Program-made: the position numbers and the translations under genes
Source of the DNA: UBA12088 sp964568345
GTDB lineage: Bacteria; Patescibacteriota; Minisyncoccia; Phycocordibacterales; UBA12088
Assembly (NCBI GenBank): GCA_964568345.1
Contig: CAZMPG010000002.1
Coordinates: 1-51,813, forward strand
Reading direction: 5' to 3'
DNA: 51,813 nt
Notes under the pieces: generated by a model
Database searches by the model: none
Seen by the model: only the letters and a program-made list of their open reading frames with translations
What the model was told of the DNA's origin: nothing
In this document: piece after piece, positions 8,159 to 16,266 of the stretch
Numbering within the stretch: the first letter of the stretch is position 1
Layout: every line of letters starts with the position of its first letter

Positions 8159-9483
8159 AGGGTGTAGCACTCGGTACAGGGCGGGATGTCGCCTGGGGCA
8201 TCATCCTCGTCACCTGCCTGGCGACAGGCGTAGGGGTGCTGGGGGGTGTGGCTTGGCGCGATGCGTACGCTGAAGAGTCTGCCGCAGAGCTTCAGGCACG
8301 CATCGCTACGGGAAGGCGGGAGCTTGCCGATATTGAGCAGGAGATAGCGCGCTACGAAGCGCAGCTCAACGAGGTTGGCGCAGAAAAGCAGACGCTCCAG
8401 AAAGCTATCCGCGAGCTCGATCTCTCACGGAAGAAGGTGCAGGCAGATATCCAGGCGACTGAGCAGAAGATCTCGACGACCGACCTTGAGATCACGGAGC
8501 TCGAGCGAGAGATAGCGATAAAAGACCTTGAGATAGCGCGCGATCGCGACGCCATTGCGGCTTCGCTCCGTACGCTCGACCAGTTGGAGCGCGACACACC
8601 GGTCGAGCTCGTTCTCGGGTATCGTACGTTCGCCGACCTCTGGGACGACATTGCGTCGTACGAGCAGCTCCGGGAATCGTTCCGCGACGATGTGCGTTCC
8701 CTCACTGCGCTCAAGGCGGAGTACCAGCGCACGAAGGACCGCACTAATGAGAAGCGGGCGATACTCGGAAGCCTCCACCACGAGCTCTCTGGGCAGCAGG
8801 CGACGCTCGACCAAACACGCTCACACAAGAACAACCTTCTCGGAACAACGAAGAACAAGGAGGCGGGCTACCAGCAGCTCCTCGCGGAGAAGCGCCGTGC
8901 ACATGCACAGTTCGAGTCTGACATAGCGCAGCTCGAGCAGGCGCTCCAGGTGATCCTCGATCCGACCGCATTCCCCGCGAAGGGTTCGAAAGTGCTCACG
9001 TGGCCCGTCGCGAGCCCTGTGGTAACCCAGGGCTTCGGCCTCACCGACTTCGCGCGGACGGGGGCGTATGGGTACGAGAATGGCCAACCAAAGCCGCACC
9101 GTGCGATCGACCTCCGTGCGGCAATCGGCACCCCGATCCTCGCAGCGCTCGGTGGCACGGTGCGGGGGGCGTTTGACATGGACTCGATCCCCGGCTGCCG
9201 CTCGTATGGGCAGTGGATCCTCGTCGAGCACCAAAACGGCCTCTCAACGCTCTACACCCACCTCTCCTCAATGCTTGTCGGGGCGGGGGACACGGTGACG
9301 ACCGGCCAGGTCATCGGCTACAGCGGCAATACCGGCTTCTCTGAGGCGCCGCACCTCCACTTCGGCGTATTTGCGTCGCAGGGCGTCGAGGTCCAGAAGT
9401 TTACCACGAGCATTGGGTGCAAGAACGCGCTCGTGCCGATTGCCGCCCCGAACGCGTACCTCAACCCGCTCGACTACCTCTAG
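8155..9483 (+). CDS. EnvC-like murein hydrolase activator / M23 (LytM) peptidase
   Basis: A 442-residue exported protein. An N-terminal hydrophobic segment (about 12-33) is followed by a long coiled coil (about 40-260, Glu/Arg/Leu-rich) and a C-terminal LytM domain. The zinc ligands typical of active M23 peptidases look present: HRAIDLRA (His and Asp near 313-317), LYTHLS, and PHLHFGVF near 400. It is therefore probably an active endopeptidase that cuts peptide cross-links, or an amidase activator, at division. The start overlaps the gltX stop (ATGA). Position after ftsW and murG fits a role in septal wall remodelling. Confidence 0.88.
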   Translation: MKGVALGTGRDVAWGIILVTCLATGVGVLGGVAWRDAYAEESAAELQARIATGRRELADIEQEIARYEAQLNEVGAEKQTLQKAIRELDLSRKKVQADIQATEQKISTTDLEITELEREIAIKDLEIARDRDAIAASLRTLDQLERDTPVELVLGYRTFADLWDDIASYEQLRESFRDDVRSLTALKAEYQRTKDRTNEKRAILGSLHHELSGQQATLDQTRSHKNNLLGTTKNKEAGYQQLLAEKRRAHAQFESDIAQLEQALQVILDPTAFPAKGSKVLTWPVASPVVTQGFGLTDFARTGAYGYENGQPKPHRAIDLRAAIGTPILAALGGTVRGAFDMDSIPGCRSYGQWILVEHQNGLSTLYTHLSSMLVGAGDTVTTGQVIGYSGNTGFSEAPHLHFGVFASQGVEVQKFTTSIGCKNALVPIAAPNAYLNPLDYL

Positions 9484-9507
9484 GCCCCTTGCTTGTGTCC
9501 GGCGTGC

Positions 9508-9516
9508 TGGTACTAT
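9508..9516 (+). promoter_or_regulatory. Extended -10 box of panD
   Basis: TGG-TACTAT ending seven bases before the ATG at 9524, with no SD. It helps choose 9524 over the in-frame ATG at 9515, which overlaps the box. Confidence 0.45.
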
Positions 9517-9523
9517 GGGCACC

Positions 9524-9868
9524 ATGCGCGAGTTTCTCCACGCAAAGATCCACAACGCAACCGTTACCCGAGCCGACGTTCGCTACGTGGGGAGCATTAC
9601 GATAGATGGTGACCTCCTCGACATGGTCGGCCTCACCGACGGTGAGAAGGTGCTTGTCGTATCAAATACGAGTGGTGAGCGACTCGAAACGTACGTGATC
9701 CGCGGCGACGTGGGGAGTGGGGAGATTGGGATGAATGGTGCATGCGCGAAGCGTATCGGTGTTGGTGAGACGGTGATTATTATGGGGTTTGAGCTCTCCG
9801 AGACACCCGTGGCACCGCGTATCGTGCTCGTGGATGGGGTGAATAGGGTGGTGCAGGTGCTGGGTTGA
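9524..9868 (+). CDS. panD: Aspartate 1-decarboxylase PanD
   Basis: A 114-residue pyruvoyl enzyme that makes beta-alanine from aspartate for pantothenate and CoA. Seen: KIHNATVTRADVRY, then the self-cleavage site Gly23-Ser24 in YVGSITIDG, the catalytic Tyr57 in ETYVIRG, and NGACAKRIGVGE. The length is normal. No other pantothenate gene is nearby, so it is the last and functionally odd member of a cell-wall operon. Its stop codon is followed at once by heptamer repeats. Confidence 0.93.
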   Translation: MREFLHAKIHNATVTRADVRYVGSITIDGDLLDMVGLTDGEKVLVVSNTSGERLETYVIRGDVGSGEIGMNGACAKRIGVGETVIIMGFELSETPVAPRIVLVDGVNRVVQVLG

Positions 9869-9957
9869 GCGATAAGCGAAAAGTGAAAGAGACGAGCGGT
9901 ATGGTCCCCGGCACGTTCCCCCCTTATCGCTTATTGCTCTTCGCTCATCGCTTATGA
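9869..9957. repeat. Heptamer repeat pair joining panD and the helicase gene
   Basis: The left arm begins on the base after the panD stop: GCGATAA, GCGAAAA, GTGAAAG. The right arm is CTTATCG, CTTATTG, CTCTTCG, CTCATCG, CTTATGA in exact 7-base phase. The helicase start codon (9954-9956) lies inside the last unit. The left arm mixes units of both the GCGATAA and the GAGAAAA families. Confidence 0.85.
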
Positions 9958-11627
9958 CCCACGACGATGCATTCCGCGTTCTCACCATCGGCAAGAACGT
10001 CTTCCTCACCGGTGCAGCGGGGAGCGGCAAGACGTACCTCCTCAGCCGGTACATTGCATGGCTCCGCGAGCGGGGTATTGAGCCCGCAGTGACCGCGGCA
10101 ACGGGCATTGCGGCGACGCACCTCGGTGGGCAGACAATACATGCGTGGTCGGGTATCGGGGTGCGGGAGCATGTGAGCGCATACGACCTTGACCACTTTG
10201 CACAGCAGGAGAAGCTTGTGCGGCGCGTGCGGGGTGCGCACGTGCTCGTCCTCGATGAGGTGTCTATGGTGAGTGCGGAGACGTTGTCGGCGGTGGACCT
10301 TGTGCTGCGGACCCTGAGGCAGCGCGACGAGTCGTTTGGCGGTGTGCAGGTGGTCGTTTGTGGTGATTTCTTCCAGCTACCGCCGGTGGTGCGTGGTGGT
10401 GAGTCATCGTTCGCGTACCAGAGTGACGTGTGGCAGCAGGCGGCGTTCCACACGTGCTACCTCACCGAGCAGCACCGGCACGGCGACGAAATGCTCCTCG
10501 ATATTCTCAATGGCATACGGAGCGGGTCGGTGACACCTGACCACCGTGCGGCGCTCCGTGCACGAATCGGCGTCTCCGCGCCCGACAGCATCCCCCACCT
10601 CTTCACCCACGTCGCCGATGCCGACCGACGCAATGACGAGCGCCTTGCGGCGCTCCCCGGCGCAGCCCGGCGCTACGAGATGCGAACGCGCGGGAGCAAA
10701 CACAACCTCGACATCCTCCGGCGCGGCGTGCTCGCGCTTGAGGTGCTCTCCCTCAAGGTGGGGGCTGCGGTCATGTGTATTCGGAACGATCCCCAGGGTA
10801 GGTACGTGAATGGGACACTGGGTGTGGTGACTGAGCTCCACCCGGGAGCGGCGACGGTGCAGACGCGCGATAGGCAGGTGCTCACCATTGAGCCGGAGAC
10901 TTGGAGCCTTCTCGACGGTGACACGGTCCGCGCGGAGGTGGTGCAGCTGCCGCTTCGCCTTGCGTGGGCGGTTACGGTACACAAGAGCCAGGGAATGACG
11001 CTCGATGCGGCGCAGGTAGACCTTTCGAAGACCTTTGCATACGGGCAGGGGTACGTCGCGCTGTCGCGCGTGCGGTCGCTCGACGGGCTCTACCTCCTCG
11101 GCATGAACGAGCGTTCATGCGAGCGGCATCCGGGCGTCGCCGATGCAGACCATGGCTTCGTGGCGGCGTCGGAAGCCATTGTTCGTCGCCTTGCAACGAC
11201 GCCTCTTGAGCGCATGGTAGCGCTCGTGCGGGAGCATGTGGCGCGGTGCGGCGGCAGGGAACCACGCGATGATACCTCGCTTTCGGCTGACGCATCCCGC
11301 AAGGGCCGTGCGAAAACAACGTACGCGGAAACCCACCGGCTCATTCGGGAGCGGTACTCCCTCGCGCGCATGGCAAAGGCTCGTTCGCTCACGAAGGGCA
11401 CCCTTCTCGCACACCTTGAGCACTTGCGTGAGAGCGGGGCTGTAGCGCGGGAAGACCTCGCCTACCTCGTGCCGCACGGCACGAAGCTTGCTGAATCACT
11501 CGACCTCATCGGAGCGGCGTTCGAGGAGGCGGGCACGTGGGCGCTCGCGCCTGTGCGCACACTCCTCGGCGCCCGCTTCTCGTACGATGAGCTTCGCCTC
11601 GCACGGCTCCTTGTGCGGAATGAATAG
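9954..11627 (+). CDS. PIF1/RecD2-like superfamily 1 DNA helicase
   Basis: A 557-residue ATP-dependent helicase. Seen in order: Walker A GAAGSGKT (20-27), TAATGIAATHLGGQTIHAWSG (motif Ia) written here only in part of its length, Walker B VLVLDEVSMV near 97, CGDFFQLPPV (motif III), EQHRHGD, a GTLGVV strand, and motifs V/VI in VHKSQGMTLDA and GYVALSRVRS. The last 100 residues look like a helix-turn-helix of the HTH_40/RQC type (TTYAETHRLIRERY, then SLTKGTLLAHLEHL). The likely role is DNA repair or recombination. No SD is present: the ATG sits inside a heptamer repeat. Confidence 0.88.
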   Translation: MTHDDAFRVLTIGKNVFLTGAAGSGKTYLLSRYIAWLRERGIEPAVTAATGIAATHLGGQTIHAWSGIGVREHVSAYDLDHFAQQEKLVRRVRGAHVLVLDEVSMVSAETLSAVDLVLRTLRQRDESFGGVQVVVCGDFFQLPPVVRGGESSFAYQSDVWQQAAFHTCYLTEQHRHGDEMLLDILNGIRSGSVTPDHRAALRARIGVSAPDSIPHLFTHVADADRRNDERLAALPGAARRYEMRTRGSKHNLDILRRGVLALEVLSLKVGAAVMCIRNDPQGRYVNGTLGVVTELHPGAATVQTRDRQVLTIEPETWSLLDGDTVRAEVVQLPLRLAWAVTVHKSQGMTLDAAQVDLSKTFAYGQGYVALSRVRSLDGLYLLGMNERSCERHPGVADADHGFVAASEAIVRRLATTPLERMVALVREHVARCGGREPRDDTSLSADASRKGRAKTTYAETHRLIRERYSLARMAKARSLTKGTLLAHLEHLRESGAVAREDLAYLVPHGTKLAESLDLIGAAFEEAGTWALAPVRTLLGARFSYDELRLARLLVRNE

Positions 11628-11711
11628 TGGGTACTCGGTGTTTACCCCTTGTATACGCACAGGGAGAGGAGTATGCTCCCCCGTGGGGTTTCATAGTTGA
11701 CGAGGTGTACT

Positions 11712-11960
11712 ATGCCATCACCGTCATACTGTCGTGTTTGTCGTGAGGAAAATCGTGCGATTAAATACTTCCTTGCGCTTTTCTGGTGGACCATACTCGC
11801 CGTAGCAACGTACTTCGTCCTCGACGTTGCATGGCCTGGCGTGTGTACGCCGCTTTTGCGCGGTGCTGTTGCATCTCTCGTGGGATGCGTCGTCGTGCTC
11901 TGCATGAAGGTCGTCTGTATGTGCCAGTGTCGTACCTGCGGTGAGGGGCAGGTAAGGTGA
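11712..11960 (+). CDS. Small zinc-ribbon membrane protein, unknown function
   Basis: An 82-residue protein with CRVC near the N-terminus and CQCRTCG near the C-terminus, flanking two hydrophobic segments (about 19-37 and 46-65). The paired CxxC motifs on each side could bring a zinc ribbon together at the cytoplasmic face. The ATG at 11712 follows a GAGG. A TTG at 11697 is possible but less likely. No family recognised. Confidence 0.55.
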   Translation: MPSPSYCRVCREENRAIKYFLALFWWTILAVATYFVLDVAWPGVCTPLLRGAVASLVGCVVVLCMKVVCMCQCRTCGEGQVR

Positions 11961-11968
11961 AGAGTAAC

Positions 11969-12027
11969 TGACGGGGTCATAGTTCCCCGTCACTAAAGAA
12001 GCGCCGCCAGGTTATGTGCCTGGCGGT
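11969..12027 (+). terminator. Two consecutive hairpins
   Basis: Hairpin one is TGACGGGG/CCCCGTCA (11969-11992). Hairpin two is GCCGCCAGG/CCTGGCGGT (about 12003-12027) with a weak T-tract. They probably end the 11712 gene. Confidence 0.55.
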
Positions 12028-12068
12028 TGTGGATTACCCCGTACACAGGCACTACAGCCGTGATACCA

Positions 12069-12085
12069 TACGGGTATTACCCGTA
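12069..12085. promoter_or_regulatory. Perfect 8-bp palindrome upstream of the tiny gene
   Basis: TACGGGTA-T-TACCCGTA, 12 bases before the ATG at 12098. With a one-base centre it cannot form a normal hairpin loop, so it looks like a protein-binding operator. Confidence 0.4.
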
Positions 12086-12097
12086 AAACACCACACT

Positions 12098-12163
12098 ATG
12101 GCAAAGGGAATGGGTGTCAAGAAGGAGAAGAAGAAACCGAAGAAGACAAGCGGCAAGAAGTAA
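12098..12163 (+). CDS. Tiny lysine-rich protein (21 residues)
   Basis: ATG to TAA encodes 21 residues, eleven of them Lys, starting MAKGMGVKKEKKKPKK. Similar tiny Lys/Pro-rich peptides occur in several bacterial groups, from general memory. A good intrinsic terminator follows at once and a palindrome lies just upstream, so it looks like an independent gene. It may bind nucleic acid or ribosomes through charge. That is inference; there is no fold or motif to go on. Confidence 0.6.
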   Translation: MAKGMGVKKEKKKPKKTSGKK

Positions 12164-12192
12164 CAGGCGCACCCCTTGGGGTGCGCCTGTTG
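12164..12192 (+). terminator. Terminator of the tiny Lys-rich gene
   Basis: CAGGCGCACCCC pairs with GGGGTGCGCCTG and is followed by TTG. It starts on the base after the stop codon. Confidence 0.75.
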
Positions 12193-12208
12193 CGTAGGTA
12201 TCAGTGGC

Positions 12209-12217
12209 TGATATACT
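12209..12217 (+). promoter_or_regulatory. Extended -10 box of the 12227 gene
   Basis: TGA-TATACT ending nine bases before the ATG at 12227, with no SD. A leaderless transcript is likely. Confidence 0.5.
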
Positions 12218-12226
12218 TGCGGGTAT

Positions 12227-13288
12227 ATGACATTTGAAATGAATCAAGGAGGCGGTCGTGAGCGTGTAGAGCATCAGGAGGCGCAAAAGCCCGTGTCGCT
12301 TGCTAAGCACGTGGAGGCAGTGCACACCTGGGCTGATTTCCGTACTGTGCTCGATGAAGTGAGGGTGGTATCGGATGGTAAGGGTGGCACCCTACCAGTG
12401 CAGGTGCTCTACGAGGCACTGCTTGATCAAACCGATGGGGGCAAGCAAAGCCCCTTCGTTCTACCAGAAGTAGGAGGTATCGCAGGCAAGGTGCAGGAGC
12501 TTCTGCGGGATCGTGCCAGTGGAGACGCTGAAACAGTATTTCTCGACATACTCCGCGACCGTTACGTGCGTGGCGTGGGTGATCTGCGTGAGAAGACTCG
12601 CGGCATTGTCGGCTTCCTCCGGTCGTACACGAGCTCCTACCGCGAGCAGCACGACTCCCTTGCTGCGGCGAAGCAGCGATACCTCCGTGCACTCTCGCGC
12701 GATGAGGCAGGTTTTGATGCATGGCGACAGGGAGCCTTGCCGTATACACAGTCGACCGAGCTTTCACGCGATGATCCTGCCGCGCGTCGTCTGTACTCCC
12801 TGGAAAAGAGCCTCGAGCTTGAGGCAGCCGTCAACATCCGGGCACGGCAGCGGGTACCCTCCTGGTGGGGAAGCATCACCAAGCGTTTCAACGAGCGGCG
12901 GCATGTGGATAGCGGCGGCGGACGCGAGTCGCCACGTAACAGCGATGCCCCCCGCCGCGATAGTGTGCCCTATACCTCGCATAGGGGCACAGAAAAGGCA
13001 CTCTCACCCACCACAGAGCTTGAGGCGATGTCGAACGAGCTCGCACACCCTGTACAACAGGTGCCCCACTGGAGAGCGGTACAGTCGCTCCACTACACAC
13101 AGGCGCAGCAGCTCGGTGGGGACATGGGGGTATCCTTGGTGCGCTGGGTGGAATCTCTTGCACAGCGCATGGCAGTGATGAGTGGCGTATCATCCAAAGA
13201 ATTCCTCCCCAGGGATGAGGAGCGGATGATGGCATGGCTCGATCGCGTGCGTCATGCGGTAGACGCTGCAAAGGATTTACACGTATGA
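12227..13288 (+). CDS. Unknown protein, cytoplasmic, helical
   Basis: A 353-residue hydrophilic protein without signal peptide, membrane segment or recognised motif. Residues about 1-200 look helical and charged (for instance KVQELLRDRASGDAETVFLD and RDRYVRGVGDLREKTRG). A basic, Ser/Arg-rich low-complexity stretch at about 225-265 probably forms a linker. The end is again helical (RVRHAVDAAKDLHV). The stop overlaps the start of the next gene in ATGA, so the two are probably coupled and may act together. The ATG at 12239 is an alternative start. Function unknown. Confidence 0.65.
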   Translation: MTFEMNQGGGRERVEHQEAQKPVSLAKHVEAVHTWADFRTVLDEVRVVSDGKGGTLPVQVLYEALLDQTDGGKQSPFVLPEVGGIAGKVQELLRDRASGDAETVFLDILRDRYVRGVGDLREKTRGIVGFLRSYTSSYREQHDSLAAAKQRYLRALSRDEAGFDAWRQGALPYTQSTELSRDDPAARRLYSLEKSLELEAAVNIRARQRVPSWWGSITKRFNERRHVDSGGGRESPRNSDAPRRDSVPYTSHRGTEKALSPTTELEAMSNELAHPVQQVPHWRAVQSLHYTQAQQLGGDMGVSLVRWVESLAQRMAVMSGVSSKEFLPRDEERMMAWLDRVRHAVDAAKDLHV

Positions 13289-13614
13289 ATGCGGGGAAAG
13301 CCTGGTTCATGGCGGCGTACCCCCTCGAGCGCTTTACTGCGGAGCTCGGGCTTGCGGCGCTCCCCGATGATGTCGTGCAGGTGCGGTACCAGATGCTCCT
13401 CGCGACGTGGCAGGAGCGGGTGCTGCTCGACGTCGTTTCGTCCCTCCCTGATTCCGAGCAGGAGGAGCTCGGGGGTATACTCGGAGACGCGTCGCCTGAT
13501 ACCCTCCAGGAGCTGATTGTTACAAAGTACCCGGATATGGCACGGTCTCTCGAGGGATACGCGCAGCAAGTGCTCGATGGGTACCTCGCGGTGCTCCGTA
13601 TCGCAGAAGGGTAG
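13285..13614 (+). CDS. DUF5663-like small protein
   Basis: A 109-residue protein with the pattern LGLAALPDDVVQVRYQML, then VLLDVVSSLPDSEQEEL, which resembles DUF5663 proteins found mainly in Patescibacteria: a leading LxxLP followed by helices ending in LSEEQ-like text. A second half, DTLQELIVTKYPDMARSLEG, follows. It overlaps the upstream unknown gene by ATGA and is followed two bases later by the DUF192 gene, so the three form an operon. Role unknown. The family assignment is from memory of its pattern. Confidence 0.6.
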   Translation: MNAGKAWFMAAYPLERFTAELGLAALPDDVVQVRYQMLLATWQERVLLDVVSSLPDSEQEELGGILGDASPDTLQELIVTKYPDMARSLEGYAQQVLDGYLAVLRIAEG

Positions 13615-13616
13615 AC

Positions 13617-14111
13617 ATGTTCCGCTACGTACTCATCGCCCTTGGTGCCGCGTCCGTGGGGTGCGTGCTTGTCGTACTGCTCGCGGTACCCCTGCTTAGG
13701 GGCGGCAACCCGACACAAACACCCCGCACGCCGTCCGTACCTGTCCCCGCGTCACGGGTGGTCAATATCGGTGCTGCCACGGTCTCTGCCGAAGTTGCCG
13801 ACACCGAGGAAGCACGGGTGCGAGGCCTCTCCGGGCGCACGTCACTCGCTCACGGCGAGGGCCTCCTCTTCGTGTTCCCCGAGCCGGGGCAGCAGGGCAT
13901 ATGGATGCGCGACATGTTGTTTCCCCTAGATATAGTATGGCTCGACAGCGGGCTCCAGGTTGTGCACACCGTTGCCTCGGCAACACCTGACTCGTACCCC
14001 ACCATCTTTACGTCGCCCGTCCCCGCGCAGTATGTACTCGAGCTCCCTGCCGGTACGTGTGCACAGTACGGAGTGGTAGTCGGGGTGCGGGCGACGATAG
14101 AGAAAAGTTAA
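13617..14111 (+). CDS. DUF192 family exported protein
   Basis: A 164-residue protein with an N-terminal membrane anchor or signal (about 4-27), a Pro/Thr-rich linker and a DUF192 domain: RGLSGRTSLAHGEGLLFVF, IWMRDMLFPLDIVWLD and the closing VLELPAGTC. DUF192 proteins are small beta-rich envelope proteins of unknown function. The final codons GAG AAA AGT TAA are supplied by heptamer repeats, so the repeat array provides the stop codon. Last gene of the 12227-14111 operon. Confidence 0.85.
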   Translation: MFRYVLIALGAASVGCVLVVLLAVPLLRGGNPTQTPRTPSVPVPASRVVNIGAATVSAEVADTEEARVRGLSGRTSLAHGEGLLFVFPEPGQQGIWMRDMLFPLDIVWLDSGLQVVHTVASATPDSYPTIFTSPVPAQYVLELPAGTCAQYGVVVGVRATIEKS

Positions 14112-14182
14112 AAGTGAAAAGAGAAAAGAACGGACGACCAATGCTCGCTCGTTCTTCTCTCTTTTCTCTTGCTTCACTTTGC
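14100..14182. repeat. Heptamer repeat pair, GAGAAAA family
   Basis: GAGAAAA, GTTAAAA, GTGAAAA, GAGAAAA at 14100-14127, then a GC spacer and the pyrimidine arm CTCTCTTTTCTCTTG. The DUF192 stop codon TAA lies in the second unit. Confidence 0.8.
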
Positions 14183-14194
14183 ACTCCTCTACCC

Positions 14195-14223
14195 TTGCGT
14201 ACCACGTATCTGCGTGGCATACT
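14195..14223 (+). promoter_or_regulatory. Promoter of the RNase P RNA gene
   Basis: TTGCGT, a 17-base spacer, then CATACT, placing transcription start about eight bases on, at the predicted 5' end of rnpB. Confidence 0.65.
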
Positions 14224-14230
14224 CACTTCT

Positions 14231-14600
14231 AGTCTGTGCCAGGCAGCCGCGCCGCACTGCGGTGAGGAAAGTCCGGACACACCCCGACCGTACGGTCGGG
14301 AGCAGGGTAGCGGGTAACGCCCGTCGGGGGTAACCCTAGGGTTGCGAGCAGAGACGCCTCTCTCCCGAGAGGGAGCGGCGCCCGATGCCGCGTGCGGTAT
14401 CGGGCGAGTCCTCGCGGTGACGCGGGGGGTGAAACGGCAAAATACCTACCTGTGTGCAAGGCCGTGTCCGCCCGTGAAGCGGAAGCGCCGCACCGAGGTG
14501 CGTGGTGACGCGCACCCTAGATAGATGGCTGTCGCCCTGTACCATGCGTCCCGTCGGGAGGCGTGGTACAGGGTACAGAATCCGGCTTATAGCACAGACC
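14231..14600 (+). ncRNA. rnpB: RNase P RNA, bacterial class A
   Basis: The catalytic RNA that matures tRNA 5' ends. Conserved blocks are visible in order: GAGGAAAGTCCGGAC near the 5' end, GGGTAACGCCC, GAGCAGAGACG, GGGTGAAACGG, AGATAGATGGCTG, and ACAGAATCCGGCTTA near the 3' end. The terminal helix P1 is formed by GTCTGTGC (14232-14239) and GCACAGAC (14592-14599), which sets the ends. A promoter lies directly upstream and a hairpin downstream. Several apparent ORFs across this region are artefacts. Confidence 0.95.
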
Positions 14601-14603
14601 GCA

Positions 14604-14627
14604 GCAGCCCGCTCAACGAGCGGGCTG
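14604..14627 (+). terminator. Hairpin after rnpB
   Basis: CAGCCCGCT pairs with AGCGGGCTG. There is no T-run, so its strength as a terminator is uncertain. Confidence 0.6.
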
Positions 14628-14645
14628 TGGCGTAGAGCGCCGGTG

Positions 14646-14654
14646 TGGTACTGT
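14646..14654 (+). promoter_or_regulatory. Extended -10 box of the zincin gene
   Basis: TGG-TACTGT ending seven bases before the ATG at 14662. Confidence 0.4.
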
Positions 14655-14661
14655 GCTACCC

Positions 14662-15069
14662 ATGGAGCCCTACGACGCACCATGGCAGGAATGGATAGCC
14701 CAGGGCATCGCGGCAATCCCCGAGCAGTTTCGCGACAAGATCCACAACGTTGCGATCCTCCTCGAGGATGAACCGAGTAGGGAGGTTCGGCGACGTGAGC
14801 GCCTGCGGCCCCACGAGACGCTCCTCGGGCTCTACCACGGGATACCGCTCCCAAGCCGCGGCGAGGGATACGGGGTAGGGATGACCCTGCCCGACACCAT
14901 CACACTCTATCGCTTCCCTATCCTTGATGAAGCAGGAGGAGATCCTGTGCGAGCAGCGGAGGTGGTGCGAGACACCATCTGGCACGAGTACGGTCACTAC
15001 TTTGGTCTTGATGAGGCGGAAGTGCGCCAGCGGGAGTGGGAAAGGGTGCGGGAGTGCAAAGAGAGGTGA
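14662..15069 (+). CDS. Zincin-like metallopeptidase (DUF1025/Zincin_1 family)
   Basis: A 135-residue protein with the family layout: FRDKIHNVAILLEDEPS, HETLLGLYHGIPL, LPDTITLYRFPI, and the metal site WHEYGHYFGLDE (HExxH near residues 113-117, with Glu downstream). The family is predicted to be a minimal zinc peptidase. Its substrate is unknown. The GTG at 14653 is an alternative start; the ATG was chosen because it follows an extended -10 box. Confidence 0.85.
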   Translation: MEPYDAPWQEWIAQGIAAIPEQFRDKIHNVAILLEDEPSREVRRRERLRPHETLLGLYHGIPLPSRGEGYGVGMTLPDTITLYRFPILDEAGGDPVRAAEVVRDTIWHEYGHYFGLDEAEVRQREWERVRECKER

Positions 15070-15153
15070 AATAAGGGAGAAGTTAACAGTGAAAAGAACG
15101 GGCGGCGCATTGGCCGTCCGTTCTTTTCACTTGCTTCTTTTTACTTCTCTCTC
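15058..15153. repeat. Heptamer repeat pair, GAGAAAA family
   Basis: The purine arm starts over the zincin stop codon and the pyrimidine arm ends just before the rpsA stop. In the middle AGTGAAAAGAACGG is mirrored by CCGTTCTTTTCACT, giving a near-perfect hairpin between two convergent genes that could end transcription from both. Confidence 0.8.
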
Positions 15154-15159
15154 CCGTGG

Positions 15160-16266
15160 CTACTTTCCCCCATTCGCCTGCTTATAGCTCAAGGTCATCC
15201 GATGATTTGCGGGGTCGAAGAGCGTGATCTTGAACTTATAGCTCCTGCCGAGCTCTATCGTTTTGCGGAGGTCATCCGGGCTTGCGAACTCGCTGATGTG
15301 GACGAGGCCAGCGACGCCCTCCTCGATAGAGGCGAGCGCACCATGCTTGTTGTACTTGATGACAGCCGCATCGACAATATGGTCGCGTGCGTACTTGTCT
15401 GCGGCAGCTTTCCAGGGATCCTCCTTGAGCGCTTTGATGGAGAGTGACACTTTGCCATCCTTGATCTCGATGACCTTGACGGGAACCTTCGTCCCGATGC
15501 GGTACACCGTCTTTGGGTTCTCGACGAGGCCCCAGTCGATCTCGGAGATGTGGACGAGTCCCTCCATACCATCGCCGATCTTGACGAAGATACCAAAATC
15601 AACAGCGCCGGTCACCTCACCCTCGAGAACATCGCCGACCACAAACTTACCCGACGTGGAGCCGCGCTCCTGCTGTGGCCCGCGCTCGGAGAAGATAAGC
15701 TTGCTCTCGTTTGCGTCTGCGGTGATAATGACGACGCTCAGCTTCTCGCCGACGAGCTTACGGAGCTCGTCGAGAATCTTCGCCTTATCGCCATCCTCGA
15801 CACGCGGGTAGTGGTCTGCCTTGAGCTGGCTTGCGGGGAGAAAGCCGCTGATCCCTTGCCAGTCGATCATGAGACCGCCCTTGTTTGCCTCCTTGACGGC
15901 AAGCTCGAAGACGGTGCCCTTGGAGACCGCAGTCTCCGCTTCTGCCCAGATGAGCGCCTGGCGCGCCTCCATAAGCGAGAGCTCGAGGTAACCTTCCTTA
16001 TTGGTGCTCTCCACCACCTTCGCCGCTATGGTGTCGCCAACCTTGACACGCCTAAGTATATCTGCTGCAGTAAGGTACTCACGGCCGTAGAGGAGGCCGG
16101 TACCAAAGGGCGGAAGGTCTACGTACACCTTGCCCTTGCCGAGCGCTACGACGGTACCCTCGACGAGGTCGCCCTCCTGGGGTGGGTTGGGGAGCGTCGT
16201 GAGGAGGTTCGCCATAGGCGACTGGTGCTCTTGTGGCGCAGTATCCTGTTGGGTTACGGTATTCAT
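15160..16266 (-). CDS. rpsA: 30S ribosomal protein S1 (four S1 domains)
   Basis: A 368-residue RNA-binding protein with four S1 repeats: starting near EGDLVEGTVVALGKGKVYVD, GTVFELAVKEANKGGLMID, GDVLEGEVTGAVDFGIFVKI and HIVDAAVIKYNKHGALASIE. Each has the usual G-[FIV]-[FIL]-type strand; EGLVHISE and AGLVHISEF are clear in domains 3 and 4. S1 brings structured mRNAs to the 30S subunit. Four domains is short compared with the six of E. coli and common in other phyla. A good promoter lies 90-118 bases upstream. There is no SD before the ATG. Confidence 0.93.
   Translation of the reverse strand: MNTVTQQDTAPQEHQSPMANLLTTLPNPPQEGDLVEGTVVALGKGKVYVDLPPFGTGLLYGREYLTAADILRRVKVGDTIAAKVVESTNKEGYLELSLMEARQALIWAEAETAVSKGTVFELAVKEANKGGLMIDWQGISGFLPASQLKADHYPRVEDGDKAKILDELRKLVGEKLSVVIITADANESKLIFSERGPQQERGSTSGKFVVGDVLEGEVTGAVDFGIFVKIGDGMEGLVHISEIDWGLVENPKTVYRIGTKVPVKVIEIKDGKVSLSIKALKEDPWKAAADKYARDHIVDAAVIKYNKHGALASIEEGVAGLVHISEFASPDDLRKTIELGRSYKFKITLFDPANHRMTLSYKQANGGK

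Noticed and set aside
14342..14854. Several open frames over the RNase P RNA region
   Set aside because: They overlap conserved rnpB blocks and have no protein motifs.
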